A DNA stretch of 64,000 bases from Chrysomallon squamiferum (taxonomy: Eukaryota > Mollusca > Gastropoda > Neomphalida > Peltospiridae), in assembly GCA_012295275.1 (NCBI GenBank), contig CM022671.1, positions 11,961,678-12,025,677 of the forward strand. Direction: 5' to 3'. A program made the translations under genes and the position numbers. Position 1 is the stretch's first letter. Every line of letters starts with the position of its first letter. Shown in pieces: positions 1-12,993 of the stretch. The notes beneath the pieces were generated by a model. That model did no database searches and was not told the DNA's origin. It saw nothing but the letters and a program-made list of their open reading frames with translations.

Positions 1-232
1 TTATAAAGACAATAATAATTGTAAATAAAATTAGTTGCAAGGTTTTTTACTTATTTCAAGTTTCATTGAAGAAACCATGGAAAACAAAAAAATAGATTTC
101 TCAGTTATTATTTTTTTGTTTCTTTGTTGATGTTTTGCTTTGTTTTAATATGTTGTTTTTTGGGGGGTTTTTGGGGGTTTCTGCTGTGAATAGTTATATT
201 TATAAACTAAATTAATAACATTTTAGAATAAT

Positions 233-235
<3 letters not shown>

Positions 236-298
<63 letters not shown>
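236..298. repeat. (CT)n microsatellite forming a polypyrimidine tract
   Basis: About 60 nt of pure CT ending eight bases before the acceptor of the first visible EF-hand exon. On the transcribed strand it is a very long polypyrimidine tract. Confidence 0.95.
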
Positions 299-302
<4 letters not shown>

Positions 303-306
303 AAAG

Positions 307-976
307 ACGATCTGAAAATCGACCATGACGAGTTCATTCATCGGTGGGAGAACCATTATCGTGACGTAAGACATTTCAGTGAATACTTGTGGCTCCACCT
401 GGACACAAACCATGATGGCTTCCTGGATACTGCTGACCTAACTAACATCATACAGGACATGGACGGTGAGTAAGAGTTGCACAGTTTTATTGCATTACGT
501 TAATTTACAGTAATTACATAGATAATTCCAATATTCTTTGTAAACAACAAAATAAATCTGTTCCATTGACTTATTCAGTGACATATAAAACTGGTTGACT
601 TTAGATATACAAATCACACACACACACACACCTTTACTCAGACTGTTATTATACTGACATAAAGTAGTTGGTTTTTCTTTTCAAAAATCGCCAAAATTAA
701 TTAACAGTATATTAATATATATAAAGGTGATATGGATGGAACTGTTAACACTCAAGAATTCAGATGGTGGATGGAAGATGTACGTATTTTCACATTTAAA
801 CTGTTCTTATAATAATAATAATAATACGTACATGCCTACATACATACATACACACAAACGTACATACATAGACATAACTATACAAAGGCGCATTGCTTAA
901 CTATATAATCATGTTAGGCTTAGCTCAGGGTTTTTATAATCACAATTTTATAAAAGTAAATATGAATTAGTGTGTG

Positions 977-1010
<34 letters not shown>

Positions 1011-1184
1011 TTATTATTACTATTATTATTATTATTTATAAAAGTAAACATGAATGTGTGTGTGTGTGTGTGTGTGTGTGTGAGTGATATTGCTGGCAGT
1101 TATTAAAATGTTCAAACAATAACCTTGTTTTTCTTATTATGATTGTAGCTGTACGTGAACTGCAAGACTGTACCCAGCAAATGA
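307..1184 (+). CDS. Small EF-hand calcium-binding protein, 5'-truncated (paralogue 1)
   Basis: The 3' part of a small EF-hand gene; upstream exons lie outside the window. Exons are 307-465, 727-779 and 1149-1184 (stop TGA 1182-1184), all with GT-AG borders. The first exon ends a loop (IDHDEF), then encodes a helix with RWENHYRDVRHF and a loop DTNHDGFLDTAD. The next completes loop DGDMDGTVNTQE; the last encodes LYVNCKTVPSK. Loop positions 1, 3, 5 and 12 carry Asp, Asn or Glu and position 6 is Gly, so both visible loops should bind calcium. Exon lengths of 159 and 53 nt and all phases match the gene at 3003-4656, so the two are tandem duplicates. By analogy this copy may also be secreted, but its signal peptide is not in view. 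The acceptor at 306 directly follows a 60-nt CT run. An AATAAA lies at 1199-1204. The cellular role is unknown. Confidence 0.8.
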
Positions 1185-3002
1185 AGAATGTATTCATAAA
1201 TAAAACAAAACATGTCTACATGGATTAGGCTTTTATTTTCTTTCCAGCAGTTTCCATAAGAGAAATTATAAAATAATAAAAAAAAAAAAGGTATACTAAT
1301 AGAAATATATATTCTAGATTTGTTTAAGGAAATAAACCTATTTTAAATTAAGTTGCAGTAAAACTGGTAACTCTCAATGAATTATGCAAAACATTTCAAG
1401 TGTACGTTGATAGGTGCTAGCTGTTTACAGAATAGGCACTGTCTGGAACATGAAACAGGGACAGAATTATTTTTATTGTCATATAATTTAAATCTGCCTG
1501 TCTGTCTGTCTCTCTATCTCTCTGTACTAGCAGACCTAGATACATCGTAATTTCTTGCTCCAATATTACTCTAAACAGCAACAATCAATGAAAACTTCTG
1601 CTGCAACAACAACTACTGAACTACATTTATTTTTTGTGAAATATTCCTTTAGAGATCATAAATATAACTCTAAACAAAAACAATAGCAACAACTACTACA
1701 ATAACAACTACCAAGCAACAACTGATTGTTTGTGAAATCTTCTTACAGAGATCATAAATATTTGCTCTGCAACTCTAAACATCAAAGACCAACACCAACA
1801 ATAACGACAAATATTACTACAACATCAACTAACTATTCTTGCGAAATATTCTTACAGAGATCATAGTTATTTGATTAATAAATACAATAACCACAACAAT
1901 AACTATTAGTAGTACTTTGCTAATAATAATAACAATAATAATAAGTATACAAACAAAATTTAAAAATTATAACAATTTTTAATTCTTATATGGATAGATA
2001 GATAGGCGAATAACACTAATGCTAATATTAAATATATTTCCGTGGAGCACACCGAATAACACTTTTTAGATATCAATAATTAATTAAAATTAATTCATAC
2101 ACATGGAAATCTGTCTTTGGAAATTGCATTCGCAAAGAAACGAGAAAGAATGAAAATGGCCACCTATTAAGATTAATCCAGTTGTCTATGAAGTGAAAAG
2201 GTGAACAAAAAAGGAGAAATGTTTATTAAGACAATACATTCTAATGTACATTAATAAATGTCAGGAATGTGATTTCTTTATATAAATTAGCAGCAAGAAG
2301 TCTTAGAGTTGAACTTCCCGGTGAGTTATAACACATATAGCAATATTTGTGGAACGTTGATTAGAAATGTGAAATAACTTTTTGAAGACAGTCTACCACT
2401 GAGGAATAGTCCTATCCAGGGGGATGTTTAAATCAGGTTAAAGGACAGACGTGTCTTCCCACAACAGTGGTACAGATATTGAAGATTAAATTAGGTTATG
2501 ACACAGCCTTGTATTTCAGCGTGAAAACAACATATGTTTCTCGGGCGAGTGCTAGATAAATATAAATACTTTTTCTTAGAAGTCGCTGGTTCAGGCCAGG
2601 TTAGTTCTTATTATGTTGTTATATATATCTATATATATATATAAGAATACCGTACAACATTTCTACTGTACGTACAATGTATGCGGTAAATGTAATCAAC
2701 AAAATACCAAAATATGATATGATAGCTCACCAAAACTGATAACAATAATTTTTAATTAAATTAATTAATTAATTAACTAATTTATGTATTTATTTATTAA
2801 TTTTAAAGAATATTAAAACTGACAATCTTCAACACTCTTAGATGTTATTATTATTCTTTGATCGCGATTAGTTTTATTAACCGCTTAAATTAAATGTAAT
2901 AACTTCATCTATGGTTTTGTCTCTTAAAATATTTGATTGAAATTCTGTCCAGTAACTTATAATTCTTGTATATAAAGTGTATTAGGGTAAGAGAAGATAA
3001 AA
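1185..3002. other. Intergenic DNA between the two EF-hand genes
   Basis: AT-rich sequence with CAA/CAACA-rich simple stretches around 1560-1950 and short AT repeats near 2630. No exon with splice borders or recognisable protein was found on either strand. Confidence 0.6.
2969..2977 (+). promoter_or_regulatory. Possible TATA box of EF-hand paralogue 2
   Basis: TATATAAAG begins 34 nt before the start codon at 3003. A start site about 30 nt downstream would leave almost no 5' leader, so this may be chance in AT-rich DNA. Confidence 0.3.
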
Positions 3003-3504
3003 ATGAAGCTATTCATTCTTCTGTTAGTCGTGGCCATTGTTTATGGGTAAGTATATTCTTAATGTTACCTATAATGATGTAAATGTTTTGATGTATAGTT
3101 AGCAGTGCAACAGTTTGTGTGTGTGTATGTTTATGGTTCTGTGTGTGTGTGTTTGTGTATGTGTGAGAGAGAGAGGCGGTTTTGATATGTTTTACTTTTA
3201 ATAATTAATATGTTTAAACAGTTACTGTAAAAATTAATTTTTGGTTTGTGATGCATTTAAACAATGATTCTATGTTTAAATTATATAATGTACATAGAGA
3301 ATATCAATACTCCTGTATCCATAACAACCACGACAAGCGTACATCAGAACACGTTATCCATATGGTGCTCACCGACATGGATCATGACGACAACGGCGAG
3401 ATCACTGCTATAGAGGTTATGGGGACATTCATCGTCGACTTTGACCGCAATCCAAGCATGTATCATTGTTATCATCATCATCATCAATATTATTGTTGTT
3501 ATTA

Positions 3505-3544
<40 letters not shown>

Positions 3545-3821
3545 TAAAGAGTATTTAAAAACAGTTAGAGAGGCTGGATACAAAATATCTCTGATTTTGT
3601 AATAATTTTTTTTTTTTAAACCTAGAATGTTTTACATAATCACTTGATCAGGCTGCATTCATGAGATATGATCATTCATGTTTAGTGCTACTTCTGGGAC
3701 TATTTCCTGTTGTAGGTACAACTAGTTAACCAAAAGCTGTTATCTCCCTTCTATTATCTGCAGCTAATCGACAATAAAAGTTTAGAAATTGCATTATGTT
3801 AAAACTATATGTTTTGCTTCA

Positions 3822-3852
<31 letters not shown>

Positions 3853-4656
3853 CTCTTTTTTCAGTTGATCAGAGGATTGATCATGATGAGTTCGTAAAAC
3901 GCTGGGAGAATCACTACCGCGACGTGAGACATTTCGCTACTTACCTCTTTCTTCATCTCGACACCAACAACGACCACTACATCACAACTGCAGACGTCAG
4001 CAACATACTCCTCGACATGGACTGTGAGTATAAGCAGTTTCTAATAATACTTTATAATATAATAATAATATAATGTAATAATTAATTAAATAACCAAGCA
4101 AATAAATAATTACGCGAAAATACTATTGATGATTTATTTTAAGTAAAGTAACCGGAAATGCCGCCAAATTTCTTTCTCTGATACAATCAGTCATCTGTAC
4201 CACGATGAGTATTTTACACGTTTTTACACTGCAGACGATCGCGATGGCACTGTCTATGACAGAGAATTCACCGACTGGATGCATGACGTAAGCAAATTAA
4301 TTTTAAAAAGTAAATTTTTACAAAATGTTTTAGTATGGACCGTAACTGTTGAAATAATATTAAAATTTGGGGTGTTTCCTGCTTTTAAAATCTGGCATAA
4401 TTAAAATTATTGTGTTCGATATGTAAATAATAAAGAAATGAAGAAACCAAGAAATGAATATAGCATTTTTTGCTTCTACAACAGCAATCTAATTAAGAGA
4501 CGAGTTAAGGAAAAGTAATTGTAACAATATATTAAAAGAGAATTTATTTTGGCTCTGTTTGTAGATGTTTTATTCTACTGATTATTAATAAAAATAAAAC
4601 TTTTTTTTATTTTTTTTTATTTTTAGCTCTACACCAATTGCAGGATTCCAAGATAG
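3003..4656 (+). CDS. Small secreted EF-hand calcium-binding protein (paralogue 2)
   Basis: Five-exon gene: 3003-3046, 3298 to about 3467, 3865-4023, 4235-4287 and 4627-4656. Exon 1 encodes a hydrophobic signal peptide (MKLFILLLVVAIVYG). Exon 2 carries a canonical loop DHDDNGEITAIE. Exon 3 supplies the end of a second loop (RIDHDEF) and loop DTNNDHYITTAD, in which Gly6 is His and the last Glu is Asp, so it may bind weakly. Exon 4 completes DYDRDGTVYDRE. The last exon gives LYTNCRIPR. The predicted product is about 151 residues and probably extracellular, because of the signal peptide. Exon lengths, phases and the RWENHYRDVRHF helix match paralogue 1. The weak point is the end of exon 2: phase requires one extra base, and the only GT that fits (after 3467) is a poor donor that inserts residues into loop 2. 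An AATAAA at 4705-4710 follows the stop. Function is unknown. Confidence 0.75.
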
Positions 4657-4863
4657 AGAAACCGAAGATCAACAGAAGTTTAAAAAGAATAAAATATCAG
4701 TTACAATAAAGAAAAACGAAAAACATTTCAGTGTGTTTATTTACTAATAAACTTCTTGGCATCATGTATCAAACATTAGAACCATAATAAAATTTAATCT
4801 GATAAAGGTCCCATGATTCCATCATCCATCACAAAACAATGTTTATATTTATTTATATTTGTA

Positions 4864-7101
<2,238 letters not shown>

Positions 7102-7814
7102 GATTGCAGATTCTAATTAAAACTTACACTGTCAATAAAGATTTATTTTGTAATGAAAGTAATGCAGCTTAAACGAAATATATGATATTTTCGACACTTA
7201 TTTCAGAAAAACGCTTTGCCGTGCTAACAAGTTTTTGTTATACCATAATATTTACAACCTTTGGAGCCTCTTTGATTGTGGTAGCCGAGTATAAATTTCG
7301 GACGTTTTATTTTATCATTTTTATTAGTAGGTTTTAATTCTGAGCAGAATGTTTTGTGCTGATAATTCCAATTATAAGAAAAAGAAAAAAAATGAAACTG
7401 AAAAAAACCTTTGAGTTAAATTTAGAATGATGATGATGCTGATGGTAATGGTGATGATAATAATAATAATAATAATAATGATAATAATAATCATCATCAT
7501 TATTGTCATCATTGTTATAATGATGATGATGATAATGCAACAACATATACATAAATAAATAAATATGAATAAATGAAAAACTTAATAGCTTTTGTCAAGC
7601 CTAAGCAAACTCGAACACTGAAGGCATATCTAAGCACAAACACAATAAAAATACGATTCATAAAATGATTTATTTGAACATAAATGACAATTTTAAAAAT
7701 GCACAGCAAATCCAATAAGAACAATTGATATTATATTGCTTATGGTAGTAAATGTTTTATTTTCCAGCAATCGAATGCATCCAGCGCAATGGCTGTCTTA
7801 GAACAGAGTGCACG
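7102..7814. promoter_or_regulatory. Divergent promoter interval between NTAQ1 and ISOC1
   Basis: The start codons of NTAQ1 (7101, minus) and ISOC1 (7815, plus) lie about 710 nt apart, so this interval must contain the 5' ends of both genes. It holds ATG/ATC and AAT simple repeats around 7425-7540. No CpG island or clear core promoter motif is visible. Confidence 0.5.
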
Positions 7815-8428
7815 ATGGCTGCCCGAATTCTCGGAGATCTCCGGCTCGACCAAACTGTCTTCTTTTTGTGTGACATGCAGGAAAGATTTAGGCCAGCAAT
7901 TAAATATTTCCCAGAAATACTTGAAATTGGAAAACGCTTAGTGGGCATTTACGATTTATTACGAACAAATACATTTTTATACTTCCTAATCCGATGTTGT
8001 AGGCAGTAGTTTTACATTTACATCTACAAATCAAATTAACGTATCTGATCCCTCATATATATTTGTGTCTTTCTCTTTACTCATGATTAATATTTTATAA
8101 TATAAAATTAAAACTGTATGATCAAACAAATAACTGATAATTCTCATAATACGTTAAATTAAAAACAGTACAAAGACAGATAACATTTTAATGCAAGAGA
8201 ACTACACAAATCAATTATTTTTATTTATAGTTTCTTTTTTAAATAAAATAAAAAAAGGGTTGGTACTATATATATATATATATACGTTTAGAGAGAGAGA
8301 TCTGATAATCTATGTTTTTATTTCAGGTTCAAGCTACAAAAATATTGGACATTCCTTTAATAGTGACAGAACAGGTAAATGAATTCTAACTTTAAATAAC
8401 ACATGTAGATCACTTATTACCTGGTGAA

Positions 8429-8474
<46 letters not shown>

Positions 8475-10082
8475 ATGAAAACATTAATGAATAAATTAAT
8501 ATAATTATAACAACAGTTCAATAATGTTTATTTTAAAATTAAAAGTTAATAGGTTGTCAAATAGTTTCTGAGAGAAAACAGTCATGACCATTCAATGGTC
8601 ATTTCTTATCATCTAGCAGCAAATGTTCTAATATGTGCCTTCACATATACAGGAACACCTTTGTTATGTCTATTAAGGAGCAGAAAATGCAAAACATAGC
8701 ACCTGAAGGATGTATCCTTCACCTATATTAAACAGAATGAGATAAATAATCAAAGTTTATTGTAAAATAATCTTATTATTATTTTAATTTTAATTTTGTT
8801 TATTTATTTATTATTATTGTTGTTGTTGTTGTCACTTTCTTTTTTTTTCTTTTTTTTACCAGTATCCAAAAGGTCTAGGTAACACTGTGCCTGAACTGGA
8901 TATCAGTAATGCAATTCAGATTTTCCCCAAAACAAAATTCAGCATGGTTTTACCAGAGGTGGAGGAAAAACTAAAAACTCTCTGCAATGGAAATATTAGG
9001 CATGTTGTTTTGTTTGGTATTGAGGTAAATATAGTATACTCCAACATCGTTATTGTTAGTGTTGCCATTATAATCTTATTTTAATTATTAACATAAAGAT
9101 TCAGGATATCATTTTATCAGTGTTCTTTTAAAATATATATATATATATTGTGTGTGTGTGTGTGTTTTTTAATGTCAAATCTGAATGAATATTATGACGA
9201 GCAGTGTACTAGATACAAGTGTGTTGTTTGTCTTGATTTGTGAGTTATTTTTCAGACTCACGTTTGTGTACAGCAGACAGTGATAGACCTGCTGGCCAGG
9301 AACTACGAGGTCCACGTTGTAGCTGATGCATGTTCATCTCGAAGCCAGATGGACAGAATTTTTGCTCTGCAGGTATGTTAACAAAACAAAAAAGAAATTA
9401 ATAATATAAATAAATAAATAAATATAAAAGCTTTTAAGTAAAATAAAGGATATAAATCAGAATTATAATTAAATTAAAAAAATGTAAATAACCATTATAA
9501 ATTTTATTAGATCTTTTAAAAGGCAGGAGCAATGACATTACAGAAATAAATAAAACACCAATCCCCCTCCAAAAAGGAGGTAAAAGTAATATCTGAACAA
9601 AGGTAAATAAAGTGACTTAAATTTTTATTTATTCTGCTCCAGAAGTTTTCAGTACATGTAAGCACAGTGGTTCACTGAATGTTTAAAACTGCCTGGTTGT
9701 CCTTCATTGTCTAGACTGATCTGCTGTTTTTCATCCAACACAACACCAATTTGTTTTTACTGTAGCACTGTCTTGATTCTAAATAATGGACAGCAGAAAT
9801 TTTTATTTGACATATCATAGCATCTTCCTACATACTATTTTGTGTAGTTTTTATATATATAAACTACATAAAATAGATAGATAAAAAAAATTAGGTGAGA
9901 AGTTTTGTGGAATGAATAAGTTAATTTAATTTCAGCGGTTTCAACATTGTGGAGCTGTGGTGACTACCAGTGAAGCAGTTCTGTTGCAGTTAGTAGGAGA
10001 CAAAGATCATCCCAGGTTTAAAGAAATCCAGAGTTTGATAAAAACAAGTGCTCCTGATTCAGGACTGGTTGCTAATTTGTGA
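7815..10082 (+). CDS. ISOC1: Isochorismatase domain-containing protein 1
   Basis: Five exons: 7815-7940, 8327-8374, 8863-9024, 9256-9372 and 9936-10082, all phase 0 with GT-AG borders, encoding 199 residues. The closest match I recall is animal ISOC1: conserved blocks are [52 protein letters not shown] and [17 protein letters not shown]. Candidate catalytic residues of the cysteine-hydrolase fold are Asp20 (LCDMQ), Lys83 (TKFSMV) and Cys116 (ETHVC). Mammalian ISOC1 has a longer N-terminus; this protein begins at the core, like ISOC2. An in-frame upstream start would add a short unconserved stretch, so ATG 7815 is preferred. The physiological substrate of animal ISOC proteins is not established. 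An AATAAA is at 10140-10145. A 40-nt poly-T run lies in intron 2. Confidence 0.95.
8431..8470. repeat. Poly-T run in ISOC1 intron 2
   Basis: About 40 consecutive T bases 56 nt after exon 2. It could be the reverse-strand tail of an old retroposed sequence or simple slippage; no element body was recognised next to it. Confidence 0.9.
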
Positions 10083-11239
10083 TGACTTTACAGTACTGAT
10101 GTTTAAAAAAGTATATATATTTTTGTGAAATGACATAATAATAAATGTTTAAAATTCAGTAGATGTTGTTGTGATTTTTGCAGTTAGAACTGGTTAATTG
10201 TAATAATAAAGAAAAAATTATTTGAAGCTTTGTTGTGGTTAATATTAAATTAATACATTTTAATAGATATGGGGTTTTTAAAAAAATAAAATTGATCTCT
10301 TTAGCACTATTTGTTAGATTTCATATGTGCGTGTGTGTTTCTTTTGTTTTACTGGCTTGAATCGCCTTTTAGAGGTAAAACCTACCAAATTAAAATATAC
10401 AAATAATGGTTATGTATATATGAATAAAAGTACAGCATAAAAAAAAAAGAAGTAATTATAATTAATATTTAAATAAAAAAAACGACTTAGAAGGGGAACT
10501 AAACGTAACCTTTAAACAATGGCATTACTAAGTTGTTGAGGTATGAGTGTTTTCTTAATACCAGTTCTTACGTCATAATTATATATTGGTATCCATGGAC
10601 CACGCCACTCTCACGATGTCTTTTGAAATGTTTTGTATTGAACTTGTTCATGGTTTCAAGGCGTTAATAACAATAACGTATGAAAACTGCAAAACAATAT
10701 CCCGCTCCTGTGCGGATTTCAAGTTAATTTAACGAACTGAGTTGATAGATTGAACATCCACGTCATGCAGTATACCACTGAAAGGTTTCCAATATATATT
10801 CAATCACCATTTTTAATTGTGTTAATGAATGGACATAGTATGATCCGTAAAGGTCGCGCAACTTCGTTTTTTTTTTTTTTCATATTTAATGAACCCGTCA
10901 TGGAATATTTATTTCTTTAGGACGTCTCAGATAACATACACTCTTTTTTTTATAGTTCTGGCGGTGGTTGGTATCATTTTCGAATTGACTGTTTTTCTAA
11001 TAAAATTTCTTAAAAAGATAGTTATAACAAAATAAAATAAATAAATAATACACCAGATATGTATATTAATAAATATAAGAACACGAAAATACTTTGGTAA
11101 TTTATTTGATTTTTTTGTTAGTTTTTAGCACATTAATGGATGTATGTTTAACTATTGCATTAACAAAATTACATTCAAGGTAAAGTTAACCATAATTAAG
11201 CATCTAAAAGTAAACCGAACAACAACACCAAGAAAATCG

Positions 11240-11299
<60 letters not shown>

Positions 11300-11997
11300 A
11301 ATAATAATATTAATAAAATCGTTATTTATTTATATGCTATTTCTTTCTTTTAGACATCAGTAATAGTAGTTTATTGTTATTAAAAATAAATCTACGTCGT
11401 CACATTTTATTGTATAGTTATTTATAACTGAGTTTACACATGGCAAACTAACCATCACAACATTTTAATTGTTTCTACACAATGTTTATTTAGTTCCAGT
11501 TTACTGTGCACTTTGTTTGTTTTTTTTAAACAATATAACATTTAGACTTTTAATTTTTTTCTTATTTTTTTTTTTCTTTCATTACATGTTCATCTTAAAA
11601 ACACTATTGCTTAAAACCTCAGTAAACTGAATACCACTCTAAACCGAACAGCTGATTCGGTTTAGATTAGTTTCCGCGTATATGAAATGTTTACAATCTT
11701 GAATTTCATATTGCCTTATTGCATTGACAAAATGTCATAAAGTATATCAGCTACCAATTAGCACTTACTACAATGAATAGAGGAATACAATTAGGATTTT
11801 TCAACACGTTCCAAGTTGCAATAACTATCAATTTAAAATAACTATAAAACATTCTATCGTTGACGGGCGCATTTTTGACATAAACACGTTAATATCATGT
11901 TTCAAGTGAAATTCAAGAATTAACTGCATTGTCTCGACACATCACTCCGGTAGAGGACTTATCATAAACTGTGCTGGGAATTCGAGTTTTTGTAAAC
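10083..11997. other. Intergenic DNA between ISOC1 and the GPCR
   Basis: AT-rich, with an (AAT)n run at 11240-11295. No exon, RNA gene or recognised mobile element was found. Confidence 0.6.
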
Positions 11998-12993
11998 ATG
12001 AGCAACTCAACTGTGGGGAACGGGACTGTGGAAGAAGAAGATATTCTTAGCATTACTGAGATTTTACTGCTTATCGCTGACGTTACGCTCATTATCATTA
12101 TAACAGTGGGCAATTCTCTGACAGTAGCGGCCGTCTGCCGGTTTAAAAGACTCCAGAATTCCAACAACGTCATGATTGCATCTCTGGCTATTGCAGATCT
12201 GATTATGGGTACGGTGTACACCCCTGCGAAAATTATATACACCACATGGCCAAAGCTATTCGTTTCTAGAGTACCATGCGTCATATACATTTTCATCTCG
12301 CATTTTGCATCTTTTTGTGCGATACTAGGTCTGTCGCTGTTGTCGTTAGAACGAGGTTACGCTGTCCACTTTCCATTTGATTACCATTCGAGGATAACGA
12401 TTAAGTTGACTACAACTGTAAACGTGTGTGCTTTTCTCGGTATTATATGTCTCAACTTGCCAATGTTGGTCGGTCTGGACAACTACAACGGCAAAGACTG
12501 CTTTGCACCTCAATTGTTCCCGACAAGCTATTTAAGGACTCTTATTGCTGTGGGTGCAATCATTTTACTTTTAGGATTTTTGTCTTTTATACGAGTTCTG
12601 ACGGCAGAACTTCGACGTCAGAAGAATTCAGTTGCAGTGAGCGGACGGCAGTCGCAACGTTCGAAACAGTCTCTGGGGTGCAGGCTGATGTGTGTCGTGT
12701 ACACCAGTTCACTCGTCTTCTGGCTTCCTCACATGTGTCACTATTTCTACATCACATTCACGAATGAGGACAGAAAAATGCTCGTTTTCAGACTCCTGTC
12801 CATCTCCGACCTCTGCAGCTCGGCTGTAAATTTTGTCATTTACGGATTTAAGATCAGTAGCTTCAGAATGGCCTACAGACAGCTGTTAGGGATGAAAAAG
12901 AGGACGACAACGGAGTCGAGTTCTGTTATGACTACCAACACGGTCATACAGTTGAGAGAAGAAGCAGAAGACGACCATTCTCGACCCTGTTAA
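11998..12993 (+). CDS. Rhodopsin-class (class A) G-protein-coupled receptor, orphan
   Basis: Intronless 331-residue seven-transmembrane receptor of the plasma membrane. The ATG at 11998 is chosen because the frame upstream of it has no other ATG. N-glycosylation sites lie at Asn3 and Asn8. Class A landmarks: Asn39 in VGNSL (TM1), Asp67 in LAIAD (TM2), Cys94 and Cys168 (expected TM3 to extracellular loop 2 disulphide), FWLP at 241-244 (TM6) and NFVIY at 278-282 (TM7). Two motifs depart from consensus: the E/DRY motif is Glu118-Arg119-Gly120, and the Pro of NPxxY is Phe. Loop 3 is basic (KNSVAVSGRQSQRSKQ). The tail is Ser/Thr-rich, then acidic. No ligand class can be assigned; it resembles the large lineage-expanded orphan receptors of lophotrochozoans. 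No close paralogue lies in the window. Confidence 0.92.
   Translation: MSNSTVGNGTVEEEDILSITEILLLIADVTLIIIITVGNSLTVAAVCRFKRLQNSNNVMIASLAIADLIMGTVYTPAKIIYTTWPKLFVSRVPCVIYIFISHFASFCAILGLSLLSLERGYAVHFPFDYHSRITIKLTTTVNVCAFLGIICLNLPMLVGLDNYNGKDCFAPQLFPTSYLRTLIAVGAIILLLGFLSFIRVLTAELRRQKNSVAVSGRQSQRSKQSLGCRLMCVVYTSSLVFWLPHMCHYFYITFTNEDRKMLVFRLLSISDLCSSAVNFVIYGFKISSFRMAYRQLLGMKKRTTTESSSVMTTNTVIQLREEAEDDHSRPC

Noticed and set aside
7752-7814. Earlier ISOC1 start at 7752
   Set aside because: It adds a short N-terminus with no similarity to ISOC proteins; ATG 7815 starts near the conserved core.
11913-12296. 127-codon minus-strand frame over the GPCR
   Set aside because: Antisense shadow of the receptor coding sequence, with no family resemblance.
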